A stretch of DNA of 64,000 nucleotides from Bradyrhizobium sp. WBAH42 (GTDB taxonomy: Bacteria > Pseudomonadota > Alphaproteobacteria > Rhizobiales > Xanthobacteraceae). Each line of letters begins with the position of its first letter. Within the stretch, counting starts at the first letter, position 1. The position numbers and the translations under genes were made by a program. Where the stretch lies: contig NZ_CP036533.1 of assembly GCF_024585265.1 (NCBI RefSeq), positions 4,411,001 to 4,475,000 on the forward strand. The letters are read 5' to 3'. The notes below the pieces were generated by a model. The model made no database searches. It was not told the origin of the DNA and worked only from the letters and a program-made list of their open reading frames with translations. This document shows positions 9,244-17,242 of this stretch, in pieces.

Positions 9244-10473
9244 CTATGACGACGCAGGAGCGCTGCGTTGAACAGGCGCGCTCGTTCCGGACAGCGTCGA
9301 GGTAGCAATCCATTGTGACACGGCTGCGATGTCGTCGCCGCTTTCGCGATAGGCGCGAAGCTGGAATTCCGCCGAGCTGCCGCGCTCCACGATGGTTCGG
9401 CAATGCTCGATCTCGGCGGAGCAGTTCAGTGCGGCTGCATCCTCCGCAATATCGTCGATCAGGCGAGTGAGCAGCTCCGAGATCGTCACCGGTCCGTCCT
9501 TGGAGGCGAAGATGCAGTCGGTGCCATAGCGCTGGGCGCGCCATTTGTTCTCGACCGCAATCGCGCGTTCGACCGCGGTGACCTCCCGGGACAGCTGAGG
9601 GCGCAGATAGAGATGCCGCGTCAGGCAGCGGTAGAGCGAGGCAATCGCAATCGCGTCGTCGACGAAGGTGCAGGTGTCGGGCGCGCGAAGCTCCAGGGTC
9701 GGATGCTTCATGGAAGGACGCATCGCCCACCAGATGTGGCTTTCGTCCGGGATCACGCCGGAGCGCTGCAACGCGCCGACATAGGCGTCGAAATCCTGCT
9801 TGCCCTCGAACAATTCGGGCAGGCCGGTGCGCGGCAGCTCGGAATAGGCCGCGAGGCGGTAGCCCTTCAATCCGGTCTTGTGCGAATTCCAGAACGGTGA
9901 GGACGCCGACAACGCGATGAACAACGGCAGGTGCGGCAGCATCGCCCGCATCACCGCCATGCGCTTCTCGGGATCCGGCAACTGCACGTGCACATGCATG
10001 CCGCACATCATGTTGCGGTGACCGATGCTGCGCAGATCCTCGATCATCTCCTCGTAGCGCGGTTTCGGACTGGGCTGGGACATGCGCCAGACCGCGCTCG
10101 GGTGCGTGCCGGAGGCCATGATCACGAAGCCGTATTGCGCAGCGACGTTCGCGACCTCGCGCCGCAGGAAGCGCAGCTCCTCGCGGGCGTCGTTCACATC
10201 GACATGGACATTGGTTGCGACCTCGAGCTGCGATTGCAGCATCTCGCGCATGGCCTGGCCGCCGGTCGACCAGTTTGCCGATTCGAACAGCTCGTTGGGC
10301 GTGTGGATCGCGACTTCGAAGCTGCGGCGATCGGCGAGGAAGTATTCCTCCTCGATGCCGAAGGAATATTCCGCCGGATTGCCGCGGCCGCCGGCAGAAC
10401 GGATGACGACGTGCTGCCTGTCCTCGGAGGGGGTGAGGCGCAGCAGCTTTGAAACGTCTGAAGCAAATGTCAT
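9244..10473 (-). CDS. GCS2-type carboxylate-amine ligase (YbdK family)
   Basis: Member of the glutamate-cysteine ligase 2 superfamily, ATP-grasp-like ligases that join a carboxylate, usually the gamma-carboxyl of glutamate, to an amine. The N-terminal SFGIEEEYFLADRRSFE (about residues 37-53) is the signature metal/ATP region. Further blocks are MASGTHPSAVWRMSQPSPKPRY and MCGMHVHVQLPDPEKRMAV, and later LELRAPDTCT. The length of 409 residues is slightly above the ~370 of YbdK. YbdK itself has only weak gamma-glutamylcysteine ligase activity, so the true substrate is open. It follows the amidotransferase gene by 19 bp in the same direction. Confidence 0.85.
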   Translation of the reverse strand: MTFASDVSKLLRLTPSEDRQHVVIRSAGGRGNPAEYSFGIEEEYFLADRRSFEVAIHTPNELFESANWSTGGQAMREMLQSQLEVATNVHVDVNDAREELRFLRREVANVAAQYGFVIMASGTHPSAVWRMSQPSPKPRYEEMIEDLRSIGHRNMMCGMHVHVQLPDPEKRMAVMRAMLPHLPLFIALSASSPFWNSHKTGLKGYRLAAYSELPRTGLPELFEGKQDFDAYVGALQRSGVIPDESHIWWAMRPSMKHPTLELRAPDTCTFVDDAIAIASLYRCLTRHLYLRPQLSREVTAVERAIAVENKWRAQRYGTDCIFASKDGPVTISELLTRLIDDIAEDAAALNCSAEIEHCRTIVERGSSAEFQLRAYRESGDDIAAVSQWIATSTLSGTSAPVQRSAPASS

Positions 10474-10492
10474 TGGCCACCGGCGCGGTCAC

Positions 10493-11320
10493 TTACCTGC
10501 GGGCGATAATCCGTCTGACTGTGGCCGGTTCCGCACCCGATGTACTGGAAATTGCAGGATCGAACGGAACAATTTTGACGGCTTCGGACGCTCGCGCGAT
10601 CAGGGCGTGATTCGGCGGGACTTCCGCCCAGCTCGATTCCTTGTCGAACGGCTCGGAGACGACGATGACCTGCCCGCCGTCCTCGCGGAAGTAGAGCGTG
10701 TTGGCGGCATCGTTGACCGAGACGCGAAAGGCGTAGAGGTCGCGGCCGTTGGCGATCGCGCTGGTAAAGCGCAGCCGTTCGCGAAGCCCACCTTCGTTGA
10801 CCAAGCCGACGAGGGATTGCAGCGCGGATTGCGTCGCGCCGAGTGGATCATGCTCGAGACCGGCCCCCATCATCGCCAGGAACACGGCTTCGGAGTCGGT
10901 CGTGCCCAGCCGGGACGGGTAATGGGCATCGGGAATCAGCGCCTCGACCTTGCGTCGCAGCCGATTCCAGCTGCCGACGAATCCGTTGTGCATGAACATC
11001 CAGTGTCCGCAGGCAAAGGGATGACAATTCTGCCGCGTCACGGCTGTGCCGGTGGCGGCACGCACATGGGCGAAGAACAGATGAGAGCGCAGATGCCGGC
11101 AGAGATAGCGCAGGTTTTCATCCGACCACGCCGGGCGCGTCTCGCGATAAAGGCCCGGCTCAGGGTGCTCGCCATACCAGCCGAGACCAAAGCCGTCGCC
11201 ATTCGAGCCCGCCGTGGACTGAAGCGAGCGGATGCTCTGCGCAATCAGCGAATGCTCGGGTTCGGTGACATAAGGCTCGAACGAGGTGGTTTCGCCCCGG
11301 TATGCGATCCAGCGGCACAT
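10493..11320 (-). CDS. Class II glutamine amidotransferase-like protein (EgtC/YafJ type)
   Basis: N-terminal-nucleophile amidohydrolase of the class II glutamine amidotransferase family, 275 residues. The sequence starts MCRWIAYRG, so Cys2 becomes the nucleophile once Met is removed. Further family marks are NGDGFGLGWYG, FAHVRAATGT and CHPFACGHWMFMHNGFVG. The start at 11320 is fixed by the need for Cys2 and by AGGAA upstream; the longer upstream frame is not coding. EgtC, a relative, removes gamma-glutamyl groups in ergothioneine synthesis, while YafJ is uncharacterised. Its place just before a GCS2-type ligase suggests the pair adds and removes a gamma-glutamyl group on some metabolite, but egtB, egtD and egtE are not here. 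Confidence 0.85.
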   Translation of the reverse strand: MCRWIAYRGETTSFEPYVTEPEHSLIAQSIRSLQSTAGSNGDGFGLGWYGEHPEPGLYRETRPAWSDENLRYLCRHLRSHLFFAHVRAATGTAVTRQNCHPFACGHWMFMHNGFVGSWNRLRRKVEALIPDAHYPSRLGTTDSEAVFLAMMGAGLEHDPLGATQSALQSLVGLVNEGGLRERLRFTSAIANGRDLYAFRVSVNDAANTLYFREDGGQVIVVSEPFDKESSWAEVPPNHALIARASEAVKIVPFDPAISSTSGAEPATVRRIIARR

Positions 11321-11676
11321 GCGGGTTCCTGCCAGTCGATTGACGTGTCGCGAGGTGCACCAACACTCGGTGCTGCTGCATGGTTCCCGATGCAAGGGAC
11401 TGTTTAACCAAAACCAGCAACGCCAATCCGATGCGGCCGCTGGTCGCAGCGGGATCGCCTTGATTCCGACAGGTCCACCTTTATCTCTGAGGCGAACAAG
11501 AATCCGGGCCCCTCTGGCGAGGACGCCGACAGACGTCGGCAAACCTCGTGATGTCGGATGACCTGTCCCGCGCGAATGCGATGGATCGGCCGATTGTCGG
11601 GTCCCTGTTCCTTCTCTCCGACCATTCGTCTCCATCGCAGCTCCGTGCGGCCATTTCGCAAGCTAAGGGAGCTACG
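11321..11676. other. Divergent intergenic region
   Basis: About 355 bases between the divergent amidotransferase operon and the TerB-like operon; it must carry both promoters. An open frame runs into the TerB-like gene from 11548, but the Shine-Dalgarno at the ATG of 11677 argues against a longer protein. No repeat or RNA gene is visible. Confidence 0.4.
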
Positions 11677-12144
11677 ATGTCTGACACCAAAACCTCAAAT
11701 CCGATCGAGATCACGGAGCCGTCCAGCCTGAACGAGCAGGCCGCGGCCGCGTTGGTGATCGTGGGCGCGCTGGTTGCGGTTGCCGACCGGCGCGTCTCGC
11801 CGGTCGAACGAGACGAGGTGATCCGTTTCATCAGGGATCGCAAGCTGGCGCCGCACATCGCCGACGAACGGCTCTTTGCGATGTTCGACGAGCTGGCCGA
11901 GCGGCTCGATGAGCCGGATTTTGCCAACGTCGTGATCGACACGCTGCGGCCGGTTTCGAACCTGCCGCTCTCGGCCCATCTGGTGGAGCTGTCGGAGCGC
12001 GTTGCCGCCGCAGACGAGGACGTGCATCCGCACGAAGTCCAGGCGATCAAATTGTTGCGCTTGCTGACGCTGGTGCTGCCGCGCGCCAAGCCTGTCTTGG
12101 AAAGTGCTGCGGGCCCCAAGCTGCAGGCCGCCGCCAAGGAGTAA
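11677..12144 (+). CDS. TerB-like tellurite-resistance domain protein
   Basis: A 155-residue soluble, mostly helical protein. The pattern ALVIVGALVAVADRRVSPVERDEV near residues 22-45 and the later SERVAAADEDVHPHE resemble TerB, whose two helical repeats carry acidic residues that can bind metal. The start is fixed by TAAGGGAG before the ATG. It leads a four-gene unit with two membrane proteins of the TerC/UPF0114 types, which supports a TerB relation. TerB-TerC pairs are linked to tellurite and membrane stress, but the native role is unsettled. Confidence 0.75.
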   Translation: MSDTKTSNPIEITEPSSLNEQAAAALVIVGALVAVADRRVSPVERDEVIRFIRDRKLAPHIADERLFAMFDELAERLDEPDFANVVIDTLRPVSNLPLSAHLVELSERVAAADEDVHPHEVQAIKLLRLLTLVLPRAKPVLESAAGPKLQAAAKE

Positions 12145-12146
12145 GC

Positions 12147-12509
12147 ATGAGCACGGTTTCGAATGAGCGCGCCAGGCAAACCGAGGGCACCACCGGCCAG
12201 ATCGCCGGTGGAGACCCGCGCCTGGCCAAGCTCGTCGACCGCCTGCCGCCGCGCATGGCCGACACGGTGACATATCTGCTCAAGCCGTCGAGCCGCTGGG
12301 TCAGGATTCCCTCGGGCGCGCTGCTGGTCGTCGGCGGTGTGCTCGCCTTCCTGCCGGTACTCGGCGTCTGGATGCTGCCGCTCGGCCTCGCGCTGCTCGC
12401 CGAGGATGTGCCTGCGCTGCGCTCCTCCCGTTCAAGGGTCTTCGACTGGATCGAGCGCCGCAAGCCGCATTGGCTCGATCCGTCGGCATCGAAGAATGAT
12501 CAAACATGA
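12147..12509 (+). CDS. Small inner-membrane protein of the TerB-TerC unit
   Basis: A 120-residue protein with a soluble N-terminal half and one hydrophobic hairpin at about residues 55-88 (GALLVVGGVLAFLPVLGVW followed by MLPLGLALLAEDVPALR). The pattern resembles the short PGPGW-type membrane proteins found next to TerC, though the exact motif is replaced by LPVLGVWMLPLG. It starts 2 bases after the TerB-like stop, and its stop overlaps the terC start by ATGA, so the three are tightly coupled. Function unknown; it may be a partner of TerC. Confidence 0.65.
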   Translation: MSTVSNERARQTEGTTGQIAGGDPRLAKLVDRLPPRMADTVTYLLKPSSRWVRIPSGALLVVGGVLAFLPVLGVWMLPLGLALLAEDVPALRSSRSRVFDWIERRKPHWLDPSASKNDQT

Positions 12510-13144
12510 CAGAATTAATCACCCCCGAAGCGCTGACGGCGCTGTTCCAAGTCATCCTGATCGACCTCGTGCTCGCCGGCGACAACGCTGTCGTCATCGG
12601 TCTCTCCGCGGCGGGCCTGCCGGCCGGGCAGCGCCGCCGGGCCATCATCGTCGGTATTGCCGCCGCCACTGCGCTGCGCATCGTCTTCGCCGGCGTCGCG
12701 ACCCAGCTCCTGCAGGTCATCGGCCTGCTGCTCGCCGGCGGCGTGCTGCTGCTCTGGGTGTGCTGGAAGATGTGGCGCGAGCTGCGCGAGCAATCCGCGC
12801 ATTCGCGGCAACTCGCGTTCAGCCATGGCGGCGGCCCGGATGCTGCGCCCGTGCAGCGAAAGACCTTCGGCCAGGCGGCGGTGCAGATCGTCGCTGCCGA
12901 CGTCTCGATGTCGCTCGACAACGTGCTCGCAGTCGCGGGCGCCGCGCGCGAGCATCCCTACATTCTGGTGTTCGGCCTGTTGCTGTCGGTCGCGATGATG
13001 GGCGTCGCCGCCGATCTGCTCGGCCGCGTGCTCCAGAAGCATCGCTGGGTCGGCTATGTCGGCCTTGCCATCATCATTTACGTCGCCTTCGAGATGATCT
13101 ATCGGGGCTCCCTCGAGCTCGCGCCCGTTATCGCGAGTCTCTGA
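12506..13144 (+). CDS. TerC family integral membrane protein
   Basis: A 212-residue polytopic membrane protein of the TerC family (YjbE-like). The two inverted-repeat signatures are present: LIDLVLAGDNAVVIGLSAA (about residues 18-36) and VSMSLDNVLAVAGAA in the second half, each with the Asp-Asn pair thought to lie in the transport path. A variable, charged loop with His and Gln separates the halves. Some TerC proteins are Mn2+ exporters and act with TerB-like proteins in stress; that function here is inference. It is coupled upstream by ATGA and followed 32 bp later by a UPF0114 gene. Confidence 0.9.
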   Translation: MTELITPEALTALFQVILIDLVLAGDNAVVIGLSAAGLPAGQRRRAIIVGIAAATALRIVFAGVATQLLQVIGLLLAGGVLLLWVCWKMWRELREQSAHSRQLAFSHGGGPDAAPVQRKTFGQAAVQIVAADVSMSLDNVLAVAGAAREHPYILVFGLLLSVAMMGVAADLLGRVLQKHRWVGYVGLAIIIYVAFEMIYRGSLELAPVIASL

Positions 13145-13176
13145 GACGCATGCCTGTCTGCCATCCGGAGTGATCA

Positions 13177-13752
13177 ATGACGTCTGAACCCAAAGCACCT
13201 TCGGCGCCGCTGCCGCCGGTCGGCCTGCTTCCGAAGCTGATCTTCGGCTCGCGCTGGCTGCAATTGCCGCTCTATGTCGGCCTCATCGTGGCTCAGGCCG
13301 TCTATGTCCTGTTGTTCCTCAAGGAGCTCTGGCACCTCGTCCTGCACTCGTTCGACGCGAGCGAGCAGCAGATCATGCTGGTCGTGCTCGGGTTGATCGA
13401 CGTGGTCATGATCTCGAACCTCCTGATCATGGTGATCGTGGGCGGATACGAGACTTTCGTTTCCCGGCTGAACCTGAGCGGCCATCCCGACGAGCCGGAA
13501 TGGCTCGGTCACGTCAATGCCAGCGTGCTCAAGATCAAGCTCGCGATGGCGATCATCGGCATCTCCTCGATCTCGCTGCTCAGGACCTTCATCGAGGCCG
13601 GCAACCTCGGCACGACGCGAAGCAATTTCACCGAGACCGGGGTGATGTGGCAGGTGCTGATCCACATGACCTTCATCATCTCGGCGATCGGCATCGCCTG
13701 GGTCGATCGCCTCAGCGAGAGCGGCCATCGCAAGGAGGCCGAGCACGGCTGA
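13177..13752 (+). CDS. UPF0114 (YqhA/TIGR00645) membrane protein
   Basis: A 191-residue membrane protein with about four hydrophobic segments (near residues 30-48, 68-90, 118-140 and 155-175) and the family stretches FGSRWLQLPLYVGLIVAQ and ISNLLIMVIVGGYETFVS. The function of UPF0114 is unknown. It closes the TerB-TerC unit and is followed by a good stem-loop terminator, so the four genes are probably one transcript concerned with membrane or metal stress. The length is typical for the family, with a slightly longer N-terminus rich in Pro. Confidence 0.88.
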   Translation: MTSEPKAPSAPLPPVGLLPKLIFGSRWLQLPLYVGLIVAQAVYVLLFLKELWHLVLHSFDASEQQIMLVVLGLIDVVMISNLLIMVIVGGYETFVSRLNLSGHPDEPEWLGHVNASVLKIKLAMAIIGISSISLLRTFIEAGNLGTTRSNFTETGVMWQVLIHMTFIISAIGIAWVDRLSESGHRKEAEHG

Positions 13753-13790
13753 TCTGGCCGCACAAAGACCTCCCGAGCGGCCAATCCTGG

Positions 13791-13827
13791 AGCCCGCCTG
13801 ATCATCCGCTCGGGCGGGTTCTTCTTT
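13791..13827 (+). terminator. Rho-independent terminator after the TerB-TerC operon
   Basis: The arms CCCGCC (13793-13798) and GGGCGG (13812-13817) form a GC-rich stem, followed by the T-rich run GTTCTTCTTT. It lies 40 bases after the UPF0114 stop codon. Confidence 0.7.
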
Positions 13828-13953
13828 CGAGATCGATAAAATTGTCTGCAATCGGTTCAGCGCCGGCAAACGCTGCGGACAAGAAGCGTGGCGCCTTAAA
13901 CCAGGCCTTTGGAACCGATCTGCATCCTGCCCGCAAAAGGGCAGGGCTATCGG

Positions 13954-14217
13954 ATGACAATTCTCAGGGAGATCGTCGCAGCGGTCGCGGGAGTCTACGC
14001 GCTCCTGCTGGTCTGTGACGCATTGTTCGGCGTCGGCGAGGCGCGCTTCGACGACGCTTATTACCGCGCCAGCTTCTACGCACCGCGGCCGAAGGAGTTT
14101 CGGTTCGCGAGCGACACGCCACCGGCGGTCCGCGTCAGCGACGCCTTCGCACAGTTCGCACCTAGCGAGGCCAAGCCGAACCGGCGCTACTCGTCGCTGA
14201 CGACGATCATCCGCTAG
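13954..14217 (+). CDS. Small single-span membrane protein, unknown (87 residues)
   Basis: An 87-residue protein with one N-terminal hydrophobic segment at about residues 5-24 (IVAAVAGVYALLLVCDALFG), which could be a membrane anchor or signal. A polar region rich in aromatic and charged residues follows (DDAYYRASFYAPRPKEF). High third-position G/C supports a real gene. The ATG at 13954 places the hydrophobic segment correctly; an upstream in-frame start adds nothing recognisable. Unknown family; flanked by a terminator on one side and an intergenic palindrome on the other. Confidence 0.55.
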   Translation: MTILREIVAAVAGVYALLLVCDALFGVGEARFDDAYYRASFYAPRPKEFRFASDTPPAVRVSDAFAQFAPSEAKPNRRYSSLTTIIR

Positions 14218-14255
14218 TGGTTGATAATATCGGGCTGGGTCGGCTTGCTCCGCTA

Positions 14256-14388
14256 CACCTCTCCCCAGCGGGGAGAGGTCGGATTGCGCAGCAATCCGGG
14301 TGAGGGGCCGCGGTAATTCGGTGAGACCGTAACCCCTCACCCGGATCGCATCTTTGATGCGATCCGACCTCTCCCTTCGGGAGAGGTG
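14256..14388. repeat. Large intergenic palindromic repeat
   Basis: A compound inverted repeat: two small hairpins with arms CCTCTCCC/GGGAGAGG (14258-14278 and 14368-14386) flank a larger inverted pair GGGTGAGGGG (14298-14307) and CCCCTCACCC (14333-14342). Elements of this kind are frequent between genes in bradyrhizobial genomes. It sits between two converging genes, so it may also end transcription in both directions. Confidence 0.8.
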
Positions 14389-14396
14389 AACAAATC

Positions 14397-15293
14397 TCAT
14401 TCCCCCTGAATCCATTCCGCGACGCCGCGCCAGAGCGTGTCGCGGTGCTCGGGGCGGAAGAAACCGAAATGGCCTATTCCCTTGGCGCCGACGTCGGACG
14501 GTCTGACCGTCAGCACCTCCGGCTTGATCGCAGTGAACCCGCCCGTGAGCAGCTCGACCGCGGGGCGCGTCGCCCAGGGATCGTCGGAGAAGCACAGCGC
14601 CCGCAGCTCGCCCTTGAAATTCGCGAAATTCGCCAGCGCCGGCAGCTTTGAATCGAAGAGATAGCGGGGGCTCGAGACCCATTCGGTCCATTGCAGGAAG
14701 ACGCCCTTGGGCAGGTCCTCGCCGACACCGGCCCAGCCCGGTGCGTAACCGAGTGCATGGACCAGCGGCACGCCGACAAAATTCATGAAGGCGTAGACGC
14801 GGTACTTTTCCGGCGAGGTCATCAGCCGCCACGTCGCGGCCTGCGAGGCCACCAAGGCGGCGCGCGAGATCTCGGTGTTGTTGGCGATCAGCCCGAGCGC
14901 CTGGCCGCCGAAGGAATGGCCAATATAAGCGAGCGGCAGGGCATGATAGCGCTCGCGCATCCAGCTGACCGCGGCGGTGACGTCGAGCGCGGCCCAGTCG
15001 GACATCGAGGCCTTGAAGCCGACCAGCGATTTCGGCTGGTTGTAGCCGACCATCGCCGGCAGGCGGGAATCGCCGATGCCGCGATAATCGTAGGTCAGCA
15101 CCGCGCAGCCGCGATGGGCGAGGTAGGAGGCAAAGCCTCGATAGATCTTTCGCGGAACGGCGGTCGCCGAATTGATCAGGACGGCATGGCGCTTGGCGCC
15201 GCGCGGCAGGAACAGGGTGCCGGCCAGGGCATAGCCGTCGGTTGCCGGGAAGCTGATCTCGTCGATGAAAACGTCGTCCAGTGCCGCGTCCAT
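14397..15293 (-). CDS. Alpha/beta hydrolase (serine hydrolase)
   Basis: A 298-residue alpha/beta-hydrolase-fold protein. The nucleophile elbow is GHSFGGQALG, the oxyanion-hole strand is near VLTYDYRGIGDSR, and a late GHFGFF supplies the likely catalytic His. The best start is the ATG at 15293; the open frame runs 56 codons further upstream but that part is low-complexity Lys/Pro/Arg and unlikely to be coding. The YRGIGDS pattern recalls the serine aminopeptidase S33/monoglyceride lipase group. Substrate unknown; divergent from the DAHP synthase gene. Confidence 0.85.
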   Translation of the reverse strand: MDAALDDVFIDEISFPATDGYALAGTLFLPRGAKRHAVLINSATAVPRKIYRGFASYLAHRGCAVLTYDYRGIGDSRLPAMVGYNQPKSLVGFKASMSDWAALDVTAAVSWMRERYHALPLAYIGHSFGGQALGLIANNTEISRAALVASQAATWRLMTSPEKYRVYAFMNFVGVPLVHALGYAPGWAGVGEDLPKGVFLQWTEWVSSPRYLFDSKLPALANFANFKGELRALCFSDDPWATRPAVELLTGGFTAIKPEVLTVRPSDVGAKGIGHFGFFRPEHRDTLWRGVAEWIQGE

Positions 15294-15473
15294 GGCGGTC
15301 GGTGTCCCGTCGGATTCCTCAGCCGGCCCAAGCAAATGCGAATTCGGCTTTGGCCGCAAGGGTTTGCGCTGCGAAATGGATTTACAACTGGCGGGGCGTG
15401 GCCGGCCTGTGTATAAGGCGGCCCTCGCAACCCCTAGATCAGGTTGTGGTTTTTGCTTCACGGAGAGATTGCG

Positions 15474-16862
15474 ATGTCCGAGCGGTGGACGCCCGAGTCC
15501 TGGCGCAGCAAGCCGGTGCTACAGGTGCCCGACTATCCCGACGCCAGGGCTTTGGCCGACGTCGAGGCGCAGCTTGCGACCTTTCCGCCGCTGGTCTTCG
15601 CAGGCGAGGCGCGCAACCTGAAGAAGGCCTTGGGCCGCGTCGCGGCCGGGGAGGCCTTCCTGCTCCAGGGCGGCGACTGCGCCGAGAGCTTCGCCGAGCA
15701 TGGCGCCAACAACATCCGCGACTTCTTCCGTGTGCTGCTGCAGATGGCGGTGGTGCTGACCTATGCCGGCGCCGTCCCGGTGGTGAAGGTCGGCCGCATC
15801 GCCGGCCAGTTCGCAAAGCCGCGGTCGTCGCCGACCGAGAAGGTGAATGGCGTCGAGCTGCCGAGCTATCGCGGCGACATCGTCAACGACATCGCCTTCA
15901 CCAAGGAAGCGCGCATTCCCGATCCGCAGCGCCAGCTGATGGCCTATCGCCAGTCGGCGGCGACGCTGAACCTGCTTCGCGCCTTCGCCACCGGCGGCTT
16001 CGCCAATCTCGGCAGCGTGCATCAATGGATGCTCGGTTTCCTCAAGGATTCACCGCAGTCCCGCCGCTACAAGGAGCTGGCCGACCGCATTTCGGACGCG
16101 CTCAACTTCATGCGTGCCTGCGGCCTCGATCTCGAGAGCCATCCGGAGCTGCGGGCCACCGATTTCTACACCAGCCACGAGGCGCTGCTGCTCGGCTACG
16201 AGCAGGCCATGACCCGCGTCGATTCCACCACCGGCGACTGGTACGCCACCTCGGGCCACATGATCTGGATCGGCGACCGCACCCGCCAGCTCGATCACGG
16301 CCATGTCGAATATTTCCGCGGCATCAAGAACCCGATCGGGCTGAAGTGCGGCCCCTCGCTCAAGACGGACGAGCTGTTGAAGCTGATCGACGTGCTCAAT
16401 CCCGACAACGAGCCGGGCCGGCTGACGCTGATCGGCCGCTTCGGCTCCGACAAGATCGGCGAGCATCTGCCGAACATGATCCGCGCCGTGAAGCGCGAGG
16501 GCCGGGTGGTGGTCTGGTCGTGCGATCCCATGCACGGCAACACCATCAGCTCGACGTCCGGCTACAAGACGCGGCCGTTCGACCGCATCCTGTCCGAAGT
16601 GAAGTCGTTCTTCGCGATCCATGCCGCCGAGGGCACCCATGCCGGCGGCGTGCATCTGGAGATGACCGGCCAGGACGTGACCGAATGTCTCGGCGGCGCC
16701 CGCGCGATCACGGACGAGGATCTCAACGACCGCTACCACACGGTCTGCGATCCCCGCCTCAACGCCGAGCAATCCATCGACATGGCTTTCCTGGTGGCGG
16801 AACTGCTCAAGCAGGAGCGCGCCGGCAAGACCCAGCCGATTCCGGCCGCAGCGGGGCTGTAA
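15474..16862 (+). CDS. Class II 3-deoxy-7-phosphoheptulonate (DAHP) synthase
   Basis: Condenses phosphoenolpyruvate and erythrose 4-phosphate, the first step of the shikimate pathway to aromatic amino acids. Class II (plant-type) marks are clear: [20 protein letters not shown] at the N-terminus, [11 protein letters not shown] (about residues 63-73), [35 protein letters not shown] and [18 protein letters not shown]. The length of 462 residues is normal. The ATG at 15474 is preceded by GGAGA. Class II enzymes often have allosteric sites, but this short form has no obvious regulatory extension. dgkA and nadE follow in the same direction. Confidence 0.96.
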   Translation: MSERWTPESWRSKPVLQVPDYPDARALADVEAQLATFPPLVFAGEARNLKKALGRVAAGEAFLLQGGDCAESFAEHGANNIRDFFRVLLQMAVVLTYAGAVPVVKVGRIAGQFAKPRSSPTEKVNGVELPSYRGDIVNDIAFTKEARIPDPQRQLMAYRQSAATLNLLRAFATGGFANLGSVHQWMLGFLKDSPQSRRYKELADRISDALNFMRACGLDLESHPELRATDFYTSHEALLLGYEQAMTRVDSTTGDWYATSGHMIWIGDRTRQLDHGHVEYFRGIKNPIGLKCGPSLKTDELLKLIDVLNPDNEPGRLTLIGRFGSDKIGEHLPNMIRAVKREGRVVVWSCDPMHGNTISSTSGYKTRPFDRILSEVKSFFAIHAAEGTHAGGVHLEMTGQDVTECLGGARAITDEDLNDRYHTVCDPRLNAEQSIDMAFLVAELLKQERAGKTQPIPAAAGL

Positions 16863-16866
16863 GACC

Positions 16867-17220
16867 TTGCTGCGGATCTGGAAGGCCACGATCAATTCCC
16901 GCAACGGTCTGGCCTTTGCGTTCCGGTCGGAGCAGGCCGTCCGCGAGGAGATCTTTGCGTTGCTGTTGTCGGTGCCGCTGGCCTGGTTCATCGGCGCGAC
17001 CGCGATGCGCGCGGTCGAATTGGTGTGCTCTGTCGCGTTCGTGCTGACGGTCGAGCTGCTCAATACCGCGATCGAGAAGCTCGCCGACCGGCTGACCATG
17101 GATCACGACAAGCAGATCGGCCGCGTCAAGGACATGGGCTCGGCCGCAGTCGGCGTTGCGCTCTTGATGACCGGTGCGTTCTGGATCATTGCCGTCATCG
17201 AGCGATTGGGGTTCCTGTAA
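16867..17220 (+). CDS. dgkA: Diacylglycerol kinase
   Basis: Small integral-membrane kinase that phosphorylates diacylglycerol to recycle it into phospholipid synthesis. The 117 residues have three membrane segments and the family core VELLNTAIEKLADRLT (about residues 60-75), which carries the catalytic Glu and Asn, plus NSRNGLAFAFRSEQAVREE at the N-terminus. The start is TTG at 16867, four bases after the DAHP synthase stop, so translation is likely coupled. The Ala/Leu/Val-rich helices and length fit prokaryotic DgkA. The adjacency to an aromatic pathway gene is probably only positional. Confidence 0.93.
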   Translation: MLRIWKATINSRNGLAFAFRSEQAVREEIFALLLSVPLAWFIGATAMRAVELVCSVAFVLTVELLNTAIEKLADRLTMDHDKQIGRVKDMGSAAVGVALLMTGAFWIIAVIERLGFL

Positions 17221-17242
17221 CTCGGGATCGGATGGGGCGGCC

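Noticed and set aside
8996..10492. 498-codon minus-strand frame covering the GCS2 ligase
   Set aside because: It is a different frame from the ligase; only its last 61 codons (the CxxC protein, with its own ribosome site) look coding.
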